Shown here: piece after piece, positions 1 through 11,851 of the stretch
Position numbering within the stretch: the first letter of the stretch is position 1
Layout of the letters: each line of letters starts with the position of its first letter
Source: Oikopleura dioica
Taxonomy: Eukaryota; Chordata; Appendicularia; Copelata; Oikopleuridae
NCBI GenBank assembly: GCA_907165135.1
Contig: OU015569.1
Location: 8,928,501 to 8,992,500 of the forward strand
DNA: 64,000 bases
Direction: 5' to 3'
The notes under the pieces: model-generated
Databases searched by the model: none
The model's input: the letters and a program-made list of their open reading frames with translations, nothing else
What the model was told of the DNA's origin: nothing
Made by a program: the position numbers and the translations under genes

Positions 1-490
1 TCGGACGAAGAGGATCTCATTGGCGCATGAAATCATGGTCAACAAATGGCTGATGGAAGAGCATGAAGTGAAAGAACTCAGCGATGCATTCCGGGATGAT
101 ACCTTGAAGCGAGAAAATCTTCTTAAAAAATACGCCGAGAATTTGGAGTGCTGTAGAAAAGAGAAGGAGCAGCAGGAGAGTCGTCAAATAGGGAGTTTCT
201 TCGAGGATGAAGCCAGTTCGGGCGAGTTGGATACTGACGAGCTTGCGAGTGATGACTTGAAGGAGGAAAAACAAGTTCGGAAGATTGTTGGTAAGTGTCC
301 GCTTACTTGTTGAAACATGATAACGACGGGAAACTCAGAGTCATTCACCAAGACGAATTCGAAGGTGGGCATGAACTGGCTCAAAGCGTACTACCGCAAT
401 GTCGTAGAGAAAAATGAGAAGAAAGAAACAGGACTCATTTTCAAAATCAACGAGTTACAAGAAGCGGTAATTCGATACGACCTATCGTGA
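1..490 (+). CDS. 3' end of a coiled-coil gene (partial)
   Basis: The window opens inside an exon that reads in frame from base 2. It continues to a GT-AG intron at 291-338 (48 nt) and then to a TGA at 488-490. The visible part (about 145 residues) is highly charged and helical, with an acidic stretch (EDEASSGELDTDELASDD) before the intron. The last exon ends in RYDLS. I see no catalytic motif or known domain. The composition fits the coiled-coil tail of a structural or cytoskeletal protein, but I do not recognise the family. The upstream part lies outside the window. Confidence 0.6.
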
Positions 491-1382
491 AGCCGAGTTT
501 TTTGACTTCGACGGAGATTTAACTCAAATTTGTACTTTTTTTCTGTCCTTTAATTTTTTACTGCCGTCATCATTGCATTGCCCATCAACTGCTTACTTCA
601 AGCTTTACGAGAAGAAGAATGACCAAAAGACAGATTATCAAACTATTTTGTATCAGCTATTTTGCCCATTGTGCCTTTTGTGCATGGATTTCGAGCGGGG
701 GCAGCAACCGACGGGGCGCAACTCAGTTTTTGATTGGTTCCTTTTCTGAACTTCTGACCATCATATATACCTAGGGTCTCCGGACAAAAATTATCTTTCG
801 ATCCTCAAGGGGTTTTTGGCATTTTTATGAGCTCTATCGATAGCTTAGAAGATACTGAGGAAGAATATGAAATAAAAAAGTAGGTGTATAATTTTGGAAG
901 TTGGTCAAAAAAGGGATTGAAAATTCGTACTTTTTCACATTTTGGCATTTTTGACCAACTTCCGAAATTATACACCTACTTTTTTATTTCATATTCTTGC
1001 TTGAAATCATCTAAGCTATCCATAGAGCCGATAAAAATGTAAAAAAACCCTTGAGGATCAAAAGTTAGCATTTTTTCTACCGGAAACCCTATATATACCA
1101 GTCATAATCGGACAAAGATAACAGAGAACTTGAAAGCAAAAAACGAAAGCCCGTGACGGCTTTCTTGCGTGCCCAACGGCCCGAAATTCTTCACCGCTTG
1201 TAACTGCGGTCGAAAATCCGGCCGAGTAGAGAAATTTGTTTTAGCCCAGAAAAGCTAGTTCTCACCCTCATACGCACACTTATGTTCATTCCCCATTTAC
1301 TGCCCTTAGATTATTGCTAAGAATATTTCATATGGCTGCTATAAATAACGCTCGTTTTTATTCCAGAAGTCGGGCTCTCGTA
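491..1382. other. Intergenic region upstream of NCAPD3
   Basis: No coding exon is supported here. The interval holds a foldback element at 772-1091 and otherwise AT-rich sequence. Just before the NCAPD3 ATG a pyrimidine-rich acceptor (tttttattccag) ends near 1366. This could be a spliced-leader trans-splice site giving a short 5' leader. Confidence 0.6.
772..1091. mobile_element. Foldback MITE, hAT-like, 8-bp TSD
   Basis: The two halves of this 320-nt segment are imperfect reverse complements over nearly their full length, so it can fold into one long hairpin. The ends read TAGGGTCTCCGG and, reversed from the other side, TAGGGTTTCCGG. The flanks carry the direct repeat TATATACC at 764-771 and 1092-1099. 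An 8-bp duplication is the signature of hAT-type transposases. There is no room for a transposase gene, so it must be non-autonomous. It is intergenic, between the 5' partial gene and NCAPD3. Confidence 0.85.
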
Positions 1383-4300
1383 ATGGAGCGAATTCTTGCT
1401 CGTTTCGGTCTCAACGTGGTCGATGAAGATTGGATCAAGTCGACCTGGATGCAGCCACTTCAAGAGAGTCAATTTCACATGGATCTGCCAGAGCCAAATC
1501 TCAAAGATATGATAAGGCTCACTGATTTCCTCAAAGGGAACACGATCTCTGTAGAAGACGTCCCGAAAGAACTTCTTTCATATTTGGCCGTTGTTACAGG
1601 AACGGATACGATTTTGATATTAAGCAGAACTTAACTTCTTGAGATGAAGATTATAAATACGATCCATTACAAAGCCAAGTTAGCGGAATGGAACTCTCCC
1701 AGCGATGAGGACATAATCAGAGACGGGCCTGTTGTTTTACGCTCAATTGAAGCCTACTTGCGTTTGCTCTCCATCGAGAGAGCTGCGGCATTCAACATCT
1801 TTCACCCTCTTCTGTTCGAGCAGTCGTGGGTGATCTTACAAACTGTCATCACAAAAGAACACAGTGCGATCAAAAATCGCCGCAAAAAGCCTGATCACGA
1901 GACAATCATGCTTTCTGCCGTTGAAGATGTAATCGCTGTGCTTGGAGTTCTGTTTGAAAATTTTATTTTAACACGAGATCATGCAGACCGCGCCATATCT
2001 ACCTTCGCATATCTGATCAACTCCAGCGCAAGCCTCTTCTTGGAGACGTCCCCGATTTCCTTCATGCTCTATCATCTTCTCGGTCAGAACATTAAAACAG
2101 AAGTTTTTCCAATCTGTATCCGTATCCTGAATCACAAGCTGTTGCCCCTGAAGTCAAGCTCCATGAATCTGACTGAGCGAAGATGCTTCGATATCGTTTT
2201 GCACGCCTGTGAGATGGCAGGAAAGAGGAAGAATTCGTTCTTTTATGCCCTGATCAGAATATTGGTTTCTCAATCGCATGACAAAAACTCAACCCGAGAA
2301 GCGATAGACGAAGTGATGACCAAGTTTTTTCCTCTTTGCGATATTGAGACGCAACTCAAGATCATTAGTTTCATCAAGAAGAACATGGAGACGAAGAAAG
2401 TTAGCCAACGAGCGCTCAGTGTTGGTGTTTTGAAGAGGATCCTGTACCATATCCCGAGTCAGGAACTGCAGGAAAAAGTTGATGCAAGCATGCTCTTCAG
2501 TAAACTAGCGAGACGTTGCCGAGATTCGAATCACACGGTGGCCGCCCGAGCAATGTTCTCCCTCGCCGAACTTTTGGAAGGATGCATCTTGGGTCCGACA
2601 GATAGTCTTATGGCTCCTGGTGCTCTCCAACCGTCGTATCTGCGTCGCCTTTCCACAGCTACGGCGAACCGATTATCAGTTGCCACATCACAAGTATCTA
2701 CTACGAGTTCGAATATGACAACAAACTCCTTGTTCGGTATCCATCGATTTTCCGATCATGCTACGATGACTGAAGCCTCAAGAAGTACTCTACAGAAAAC
2801 CTTTTGTCTGGACTCCGACGGACTTTCAGTACTTCAGCAGATGCAGAACAGTAAATACCAGCTCGTAAGAAAAAGCGTTATACTGCTAACTAAAGCTTTG
2901 GTTATTCGGCAGTTTGCTAGTTGTGAAGAAAAAGTTTGGCAGATTTTTGCACGAGCGTGCCGCGACCCGCTGTTATCAGTTCGACAAGTCGCGGTCGCCG
3001 CATTTACGAATCTTATGAACGCGCTTGACACGTTCGATCACCCATCTGGCCTGAACAACTCGATGATGGAGTCGACGCGTAGTGAATTCCGACTAGATTG
3101 GCTTAACGTCATGCTCGATGCGTTGGAAGATCCCGAGAGAGCCGTCAAGGAAGTAGCCTTTAATGGGCTCTATCTGAACTTCATCACGGTAATTATCGAG
3201 ACGGGAAATCACGAGATGTGGAATTGCTTGGACTTGGTTAGCGGGAATATGTACGAACCGTTGAAGAATAATTTGATTGCTCTCTTCGAACAAGCGAAGT
3301 CTGACGAGAAAGTGTCTTCTTTTGTGCCACTAGCGAAAAATGCTATGCGCAGATTAGAAATACAAGACGGAGAGTCAGGAGCATGTTGGATTCTATTGAA
3401 GGTCATCTACCAACTGGAAAAAGACTCAATCGCCGTGATGGATGTTTTGACGGTGTTCAAAGAACACATTGAACATTTGATGAAGGATGCAGCTTGTGTT
3501 AGCGCTGTCGCCTTCGAATTGGTCATCGAGCTTGCAGAAAACGAGTTGGGTGAAAATATGCGTCAAGATCTTCTTGATTTTGTGAGCTCCATCCTCAAGA
3601 TCCTCTGTCCCAAAAATCTGAACGTCATTGAACCTCTTACACGTCTCATCCGTATATGTGCTGGCGATGGGCTCAAAGATTGGCTTTCTGGGAGATTTTC
3701 TATTCGCGAGATGGCCCGTAGAGTCAACAAAGTTGGTGATGAAAGTTTGGACCCGTTCGACTACATGTCCAACTGTGGCACTCTCATAATCACTGTTCTC
3801 TTCTACTCCGAGTTTTTAGAGATCACACCAGCTGATGACCGCGATGAGTTTGCCCAATATTTGAACATGGTTTTCTTCAAGGATTTTAAAGGTGTTCTTA
3901 ACACTCCGCTGCCTACGGAGCTGATGACCGCTCTGATTCACGTTCTCGGCAATTTGTGCATTCGAAGAGGGAAGAACAGCGAAGATTTGGTGCGCATCTT
4001 TATCTATTCGCTTTCTGATCGCGCCAACTGCGCGTCAATCAGAATCGTCGCGCTTTCAATCGTAGCCGACCTTTGCGTTGTAAAAACTCACTTGGTAGAT
4101 CGCTTCATGGACATTCTCGCCGCATTACTAGAAGATAATGATGAAACGGTGCAAATTGCTACGATGCAGCATTTGACAAATTTGCTCAAAAAGGATTTCA
4201 TCCGAATGGTGACAAATAGACATCAAAGTTGAATGTTAAAATTATTTTAAGAAACCTTCAATTCTCACTCGGATGTTGATCCTCGCTGCTGATCCCGAGC

Positions 4301-5592
4301 CTAGATCAAAGATCGTCCATCAAAAGGCTTCCTTTTGCTTGCGACAGGTTTTGAAGCCAAGAAACCCGAAAATTTTCCAAGAGAACTTTATCGCAGTCAT
4401 GATTCTTTCTACTGGAGCGTTTTCGATTGACCCGTCTCACGATAGACGATTGCAGATCAGCACACAGACGCAGAGAAGCACTACCTTCGAAACTGGCGCT
4501 TTTCCGGGAATTGAAGGCCGAGCAAGACGCATGCAAATCTACACCTTCTGTATTTGTAACATGGTGAGTCCTTCCAATTCATTTCACCTCTTAAAAGCTT
4601 TTTAGTCGGAAGAGCAACGCTTGACTGTTTTTTGCAATATTACCAATTTGGTTCTCGCAATCCCTCTCCTGCGCAAAGTTGATATCACCAGTGTAGAGAT
4701 GACTGAAGTATTCTTTGATGCTCTTCATCTTCTTTATCGCCATCAAATGCTCCAGTTCCAGCTTGTTGGCCCCAAGAATGCCAGGTAAGAACACCTTATC
4801 TATATTTTTATATTAAAGCGTTTTAAGAAATGCAGAACAAGACCATTTCGACGATGAGCCTTTGCGCAAAGAGGGTATGAAGAGGGCAGCTTTCCTTGAA
4901 ACGTGTGCTAAGACAAGAATACAGTTCATCACGAAGCAGACCTTCCCCATCCTGGTTGACCTTCGAAATGAACTAAAGACTGTCCGTTCCCCGTTACTCC
5001 CAACGATCGGAAAACTCTGCCAGGCTTGGTTGAAGGAGATTCCCGGGTTGAAGGAGTCAGATATTATGTACAGGAATCTTCAAGTAAGCGTTCGTATATT
5101 TTTCAGATTATAAATGCGGTTAAGGATGACCTGTCCGAGGAGTGTGCTCTCTGGGCAAACGATGATAATCCCATTCCAGCCCCAGCTCGAGAAGATGCTC
5201 CAGGCACACCTGCTACGCCGATTCGCAAGAAAAGCAAGCGGAGTGGAATTAACCAAAATGTATCTATTTCTGAGCAAGTGGCCGAAATTTTCTCCGACTC
5301 CGAACCCGAATCCGATGCAAATATCGAAAATACTTCGTCCAACATGACGGTTCTTGAAAAGTCCGTGTTGCAAATAGAAAAAACTCTCGGCTCCGGAGAG
5401 GAACAGGAAAGGTAAACTCGTTAGAATGCGTTTATGTTTGATCGTTGCGCTTTCAGCTTGCTTTCACCAGCGCAGCAAAATATGAATCGACGACGAAGTC
5501 GCAGATCATCTCTTGCTGCTCTTTCGTCCAACTTGACTCCGATTCGCCGAGCCAATCCAGATCACGAGGCGACTCACATGACGCCAAAATGA
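1383..5592 (+). CDS. NCAPD3: Condensin-2 complex subunit D3
   Basis: This is the HEAT-repeat subunit of condensin II, which compacts mitotic chromosomes in the nucleus. My eight-exon model gives about 1,315 residues (human about 1,500). Exons are 1383-1589, 1644-4208, 4252-4563, 4606-4784, 4828-5083, 5107 (or 5125)-5411 and 5457-5592. The segment FNIFHPLLFEQ matches the vertebrate N-terminal region. The C-terminal half carries the conserved block RRMQIYTFCICNM (compare RRMKIYKFLLEHF in human) followed by TFPILVDLRNELKTVRSPL. The tail is basic and Ser/Pro-rich, as in vertebrates. The first intron (1590-1643) has a weak GTTGTT donor and removes an in-frame TAA. The ATG at 1383 was chosen because a good 3' acceptor sits just upstream. 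The family call is solid; the first intron and the 5084 intron are less certain. Confidence 0.88.
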
Positions 5593-5945
5593 AGTGGAAG
5601 AAGAATTTTGTACACTTCACTTTTATCACAAACTTCACCTTACTTTCACATTCCACTATTTTTGACTGCCATATTAAAAGTCTTTATTATCACTCATGCC
5701 TTTTAAAATTTCCAAAAGCAGTCAGCGCTTGTGGTGATTTTAAGCTTGTTGTGTTGCTTTGTGTAGAAATAATAGAAACTGTACTTTTCAACGTGAAATC
5801 AAGAAAATTATTTTAATTAAACTAAATCATTTCCGCGAAGCTTACGGGGTAGAATTTGAGACTATTTAGCGCGCAATCATTCTTCATTACTTAAAGTGAA
5901 CCCCTTGGTAGATAGATTTATTGAGTCCGAATTTAAAAAAGAGAT
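5593..5945. other. Intergenic spacer NCAPD3 to TSP1 gene
   Basis: AT-rich spacer of 353 nt. It presumably contains the NCAPD3 3' UTR and the promoter or leader of the next gene. No exon, RNA gene or repeat is evident. Confidence 0.5.
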
Positions 5946-7200
5946 ATGAGAATCAGTGCATTGATACTAGCTACGATCGACGCCAAGGTACTTTAGCTTC
6001 TATGCCGACGTGTTTATCGAAGTCTCTTCGTTAGGGAAACTGTGACTGGAAGAAGTGGTCAAGTTGGTCTTCCTGTCGAACAGGACCAACACGTTGTGCT
6101 GGTGCACAAACCCGAATTCGCTTTTGCAACGGGCCGATAGCTTGTTGTAAAGGGAAATCCACAGACTATAGAACTTGTATAACTCCCGAGCCAGCTTGTC
6201 AGCGTAAAATATGTTCCCCCTGGTCGAACTGTTGTCCCTCGGAGAACGCTCCCGGTGAGTATTATCAGGAGAGGTCATGCTCGCGCGCGGGAGCCATCGA
6301 TAGATACAAGACAGCTTCCCTCGAGCAGAAAGAATGCGAGATTGAAGAAGAATGGAGCACTTGGTCTCAGTGTTCTGTTAGTTGTGGAACTGGGATACAG
6401 TTAAGGCAAGTATTTTTCTTGTAAAAGAGTCCTTCTAACAGTTTGAAAAGAGAACGCCAACTGCCTGGATGTGTCAATGGCACCGAGGTCGAAGATCAAG
6501 AGTGCTTTGCAGGGGCCTGCTTGAAAAGCTCTGTGTCCCGAGTTAGCGACACGAACTGTGACGTAATTAAGCAAGACACTTTGCTAAAGCTGCAATTGAT
6601 GATGATCGAAAACTGCGCTCCGTATCAATGGTCGAAGTGGTCGGATTGCACTAATAAATGCTCCGGACGACGAAGTAGAACAGCTCTTAGCCACGAAACT
6701 GAAACCATTCAGTATGAGTGGTGCCACAAGCTCAACAGCTGCCAAAAGATGGATTGCAACGGTACGTGCCTAAAATATTCTCTAATTTACTCGCAGCTTC
6801 AGAAATTTGGCAAGGATGGTCCGCATGGCAGATAACAGATATAAGTGGTATCCAGACGCGATTCCGAACAAACGACTGCAATGATAGCGACTTTGACTAT
6901 AGAAATACTGATCCCGGTAAAATTCTGTACAATTTTAAATTCTAAATAACTGTCAGTGAATTCTTACGTCGAATCTACAAAAACAACTCCGTTGCCGACG
7001 CAAATGAGTCAAACAATAAGTTTGTCTCTCTTCGATCCACGAGGCACTGAAGCTCCAGAAAGACGTTTTCCGTCCTATATTCCTGATTTTGATCCTGGTA
7101 AGCATTTTCTTTCTTGGAAAGTTAGCATCATTTTCTAGTTATCTCTTCCGATGACACCATTCCACAGGCGGGGAATTTTCTTCCCTACCCTGAGCAATAG
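5946..7200 (+). CDS. Secreted thrombospondin type-1 repeat protein
   Basis: Six exons (5946-5987, 6035-6405, 6442-6761, 6797-6916, 6957-7097, 7139-7200) give 351 residues. The N-terminus MRISALILATIDAKG resembles a short signal peptide. Cysteine-rich TSP1-like modules follow. They are marked by WKKWSSWSSC, WSTWSQCSVSCGTG, WSKWSDCTNKCSGR and WQGWSAWQ, the usual Trp-ladder and CSxxCG signatures, with the last one degenerate. The C-terminus is Ser/Thr/Pro-rich and lacks a clear membrane segment, so the protein is probably extracellular matrix or secreted. The intron at 6406-6441 uses a GC donor (aag|gcaagt); the GT four bases later would break the TSP1 frame. An AATAAA follows at 7247. I cannot assign orthology. 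Confidence 0.75.
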
Positions 7201-7308
7201 ATGATTGTTGATTTACTGTGATGTTCATACTGCCTTTACCTCTCGAAATAAACTCAAAACTTTCCTTTTTTACACTTTTACTCGGTATGAAGTCATTTCA
7301 TTTTAAGA

Positions 7309-7686
7309 ATGTCAAAAAAAGAAAAGCTAGATCTTTTGGATGGGATAGTCCAAAAGACGGTCGCTCTTGAAAACTTTGACAAAAGGGCCGAAGATTGGGA
7401 GCAAAAAGTCAAAGAATGGGGTGATAAAAACCTGAAGGATATGCGAAAAAATTACAAAGACGAAAAGATCCCAAAGGAAGAACTCGATAACTACAACAAA
7501 TTATTTGCGGAGATGAAAAACCAAAAGCAAACTAAGATTACCGAAGACCGAAAGAAATTGTCATCATCCCTAGAGCCTCGGACTTTAAAGTTATTGTACT
7601 CTTGTTTGAAAGAATTTGCAATTGGCAGTAACAACTGTTACTTGATTGTGGCATTGTTAGTTACAACTTCCAAAAACCAAAAGTAA
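7309..7686 (+). CDS. Small lysine-rich protein, unrecognised
   Basis: An uninterrupted frame of 125 residues starts at an ATG one base after a strong acceptor (cattttaag), the usual look of a trans-spliced start in this window. The first 90 residues are helical, with many Lys/Glu pairs (for example WEQKVKEWGDKNLKDMRKNY). The last 35 are hydrophobic and Cys-containing. An optional in-frame 33-nt GT-AG intron may remove part of the end. The gene lies 108 nt after the TSP1 gene, which has its own poly(A) signal, so it is probably a separate unit. I do not recognise the family. Confidence 0.5.
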   Translation: MSKKEKLDLLDGIVQKTVALENFDKRAEDWEQKVKEWGDKNLKDMRKNYKDEKIPKEELDNYNKLFAEMKNQKQTKITEDRKKLSSSLEPRTLKLLYSCLKEFAIGSNNCYLIVALLVTTSKNQK

Positions 7687-7851
7687 ACCCGAGTGAAAGA
7701 AATTGCATGACCTCGCGCGTAAATTTTGAACTCGTCGGAGATTTTTCAAAACTTTCGCCCCTATCAAAATAATCCTTTCACTGCCTCTCCCCTGCTCTGA
7801 GTAGGCTATTTATTCCTTTTTAACTTTGTTTATGAATAAATTAACCAAGAT

Positions 7852-9412
7852 ATGTTGAAATTGGCTTCTCGACTGAGCAGATGTGTTCTTCTCCGTAACC
7901 AGCACGCATTCGTTCAAGGCTACTCTTCTTTCAACACAACTGCCTCGTGGTGCGATAATTCCAGCGATCAAGACTCAAATGAAGTCCAAGATCTTATTTT
8001 CAAAGTAATTCCTGACTATATTAACATCTTATGTAAGTTTTTCCAGGTCGATGAAATCGAAACCGAAGCCAAGCCAGTTCTTGCCTGTGTTAGTGACCTC
8101 ATGAAAACGTCGAAAGTAGAATACCTCGAAAGTAATCTACCAATTCAACTTCGTATGGGAGTCGATTTCGAAACGAACAAAGACAAGATCAAAAAACGCT
8201 TCAACAAATTCCAAATTCGCCACGTGATCGATATGGATAATGGTGGACGTAATGCACGCATAATAGTTGTGTGCGATCCGTCGGAGACGGCGGCTGCACT
8301 CGAGTTCGGAGCACTGTTGGCCGGATCTAGCAGTGAGTTAACGCACTTCCCATTCTATCGATTACTTTCTTTTCAGAAATGATGCTCGACTTTGTGTATG
8401 AAAAGCCAGAAGTTGATTACTGCTTCTGTTTGGAGAACCAATTCGAAGTCTTCAGAAGAAACGACACATTCAAAACAACACTCCAAAAGATGGCTGTAGA
8501 TATTCCTGGTAATTTGATCGTTTGCAGACTCTGTCCTTTTATATTACGAGTCCAAAGTGCACACAATACTCACGCTATCACTGCGTGTCGTATTTATTTG
8601 AACAAGTAACATGTACTCTAACGCTCTCGGGTTAAATTCCAAGGAGTTTGGATTTTGACAGTGGGCGGAATTTCCTTGCTTCATTCCATAGTTCACGCGG
8701 GCAATTCTCATTTTAGTTGTTCTGAACGAGAAAAAGGGCAAGTTCAACGAATATGTGATCAACGATTTGGATGTGATCCAGGTAACTCAGACAATTATAT
8801 ACAAAGAGACGGGTCTACTTTAGCTTCTATTTTATTATTCGACATTTGTAACTCAGACTTATGCTCTTGTAGAAATTCAATAAGCCACTTCTTTGTGGTT
8901 CGAAAGAAGATTTTGGCGTTGTGGTCGGTGACATGTCAATGAGTGAAGAAAAACTTATAGAGAACATTCAAATCGTTACTGACAAGCTATCTAAATTATT
9001 TGGTTTCGCGATGACGAAGCAAGGCAAATCCGCTGACAAGGATAGACTATTTTTGAAGGTGAGTTTTATGAGTTGCGCGGTTGAACATGGGTCGATAAAT
9101 TTTATATCTTTCACGAGAGACTTTATGAACCGCTATGGTGCCCCTATATTTCGAAAGATCGATTCGGAACAGCTAAAGTTTATAGAAAAAAGTACAGCTC
9201 ATGGGCGGGGCTCATCAGAGTAAGGTTAACATGACCCGCGGTCCTGCGGCATGTCGCCAAAACATAAAGGCCTTCCCACATTATCAGAATTTCCTGCTTA
9301 AACTAATGAGTTACCATTGTGAACATCTTTTTAGAACGCGAGATTACAAGTCGCCGGCTTAGAAGACTTCAACATCGAATGCGCTGATAATAAGCCTGAA
9401 CTTATCTTTTAG
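7852..9412 (+). CDS. MRPL1: Mitochondrial large-subunit ribosomal protein uL1m
   Basis: Exons 7852-8004, 8047-8332, 8377-8508, 8717-8781, 8873-9058 and 9335-9412 sum to 900 nt, giving 299 residues. The N-terminus (MLKLASRLSRCVLLRNQ) is Arg-rich and hydroxylated, like a mitochondrial presequence. The body follows the ribosomal L1 fold: LRMGVDFETNKDKIKKRF, then ARIIVVCDPSETAAALEFGA (the region matching VFTENASEVKIAEENGA in human MRPL1), then MAVDIP at the domain linker. L1 proteins bind 23S-type rRNA at the L1 stalk. The start codon begins the presequence. The gene is followed after only 31 nt by AK2, so the two are probably co-transcribed. Confidence 0.8.
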
Positions 9413-10331
<919 letters not shown>

Positions 10332-11171
10332 ACGTAACCCTTCATCGAAGTGGAAGGTTACTTCTTTTTATTATCAACCTTCTACCCCAACTGACCAATT
10401 TGTGACATCTAAGATCGAAAGTTGCTACTCTGTTAAAATTATTCTCTTATAAACTCCGATTAGTCTTGCAGTTGTCAACACTCGGGCAGAAATGCAATCT
10501 ATTCTTCTTATGTGTTAGTGCCAAGACCGAAAGCTATACCATATGGCTTGAACTTTGTTCTATATCGCTCATTTTACTTCCAATTCTAACTGCAATCAAA
10601 AATATAATTCACCAGCAGTGTTCATTTTTTCAAGACTCTTTGCAAGCATGCTGACTTCTCTTGGAGGACTAATTAGATAACCTTAGGCTAATTTCAAATT
10701 ATCATGGTTGATTTCGTTGGACTGATTTGGACAATCTCTATTTAGTTACGGCAGGAGTAGTCGCACTTGAAGTAGGGAAAAATGACAGAAAGCGGGCATA
10801 TTACTCATAAGGATTTTATATCGCTCTAGTATTTTTAAATAGCTATCTTTATCAAATAGGTGTGTTACTCCAGCAAAGAATCGTTCAGGTTGTTAGATAC
10901 AACCGCTGTTCAGTTCAGCAAGTACTGTACTGCTACTAATGTTCACCTTTGCCTAAGTTCTCAAAAAAAAAACTATATTTTCTCGGACCATGACCTGGAC
11001 TCGTTGACCTCTGTTAGGATTTTTCAATTTCTCCACTTATTTTCCTGGTTTCTCGTCTCGATTAACCCCTGCAATCTTAAATATATATATACACTGGTTT
11101 CATCGCCCTTGATACGCGCTAGGAAATCAAGGAAGAGAATATTTTTGAAACGAATAAAATCTATTTCAGAA
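10332..11171. other. Intergenic spacer AK2 to MRPL53
   Basis: 840 nt of AT-rich sequence. An open frame from 10860 runs into MRPL53, but its upstream part has no good start and no protein-like conservation. A good acceptor (aatctatttcag) ends at 11169, two bases before the MRPL53 ATG. I therefore read the rest as promoter or untranslated leader. Confidence 0.5.
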
Positions 11172-11808
11172 ATGCGTTTCACAGCAGTAAAGTGTCTCCA
11201 AGCGCCAAAACTACCAAATCATTGGCGGCCTCTAACGCCTCGCGAAATCGTGACTTTTCCAAGATATCCTCAAACTTTTCCAGAATCCATGACTTTCTAC
11301 GGCGTTAACGCCATCGAGCTCACAACACAAAAGCCAGACTACAAGTTCGTTTCAAAAGTGGAATCAGTTTTAACTCCATGGCGAAAGAATTCATTCCATC
11401 ATAAAAAACTTTGGGTAAATTTTTGTTATTCAGAATTCATAGCAATCTATTTTTAGAAAGCTCTCTATGCGCAGCCAGCGCAAGACTCCAATTTGAAGGT
11501 TGATTTCAAAACAACTGTCGCTCATAATAAAACGGTAAGTTGGTTGAAGATGTATTGTTTTAGATCGCCTCTATTGGGAATGAAGCGGATCTAACACGAT
11601 AATGAGCACTTAAGAAAAGTTAATTACACAAGTCTTAATAGACTTTTATATTCAGGACGAGCCATTCACGAAAATCACATTTGACGATGATTCCAGTTTG
11701 ACACTGAAAGCAGAAAACTTGGAATTCAACTATATGATGTATATTGTAATTAGAGAACTTGCGGAAAGAACGATGAGAGCGGCTTCTCTTGAAGATCCAA
11801 AAATTTAA
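11172..11808 (+). CDS. MRPL53: Mitochondrial ribosomal protein mL53
   Basis: Exons 11172-11414, 11457-11534 and 11656-11808 sum to 474 nt, 157 residues. The C-terminal two thirds follows the mL53 pattern: FVSKVESVLTPWR (compare PFEKNVESTRTFL), then an Asp-rich strand pair ITFDDDSSLTLKAENL (compare VLFGDGHRLIMRGAHL), then a final helix ending in RELAERTMRA. The first 60 residues have no counterpart in human MRPL53 (112 residues) and may hold an extended presequence. The ATG directly follows a 3' acceptor. The gene ends 43 nt before ACAP, so the two form an operon-like pair. The match is weak in sequence but consistent in order and length. Confidence 0.6.
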
Positions 11809-11851
11809 ATAAATTATATTTTTGCTCAAATCAGTTGAAAATATATTTAGA
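11809..11851 (+). promoter_or_regulatory. Intercistronic trans-splice acceptor, MRPL53-ACAP operon
   Basis: 43 nt separate the MRPL53 stop and the ACAP ATG. The spacer is AT-rich and ends in aaatatatttag at 11850, one base before the ATG. The arrangement is the same as in the MRPL1-AK2 pair. Confidence 0.6.

Noticed and set aside
1314-1382. Upstream in-frame ATGs before the chosen NCAPD3 start
   Set aside because: A strong acceptor near 1366 suggests this part is removed or is a leader, and the residues have no counterpart in the family.
9059-9223. Frame continuing past the fifth exon of MRPL1
   Set aside because: It lies after a good GTGAGT donor, lacks L1 similarity, and the exon at 9335 restores the expected C-terminus. 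Treated as intron.
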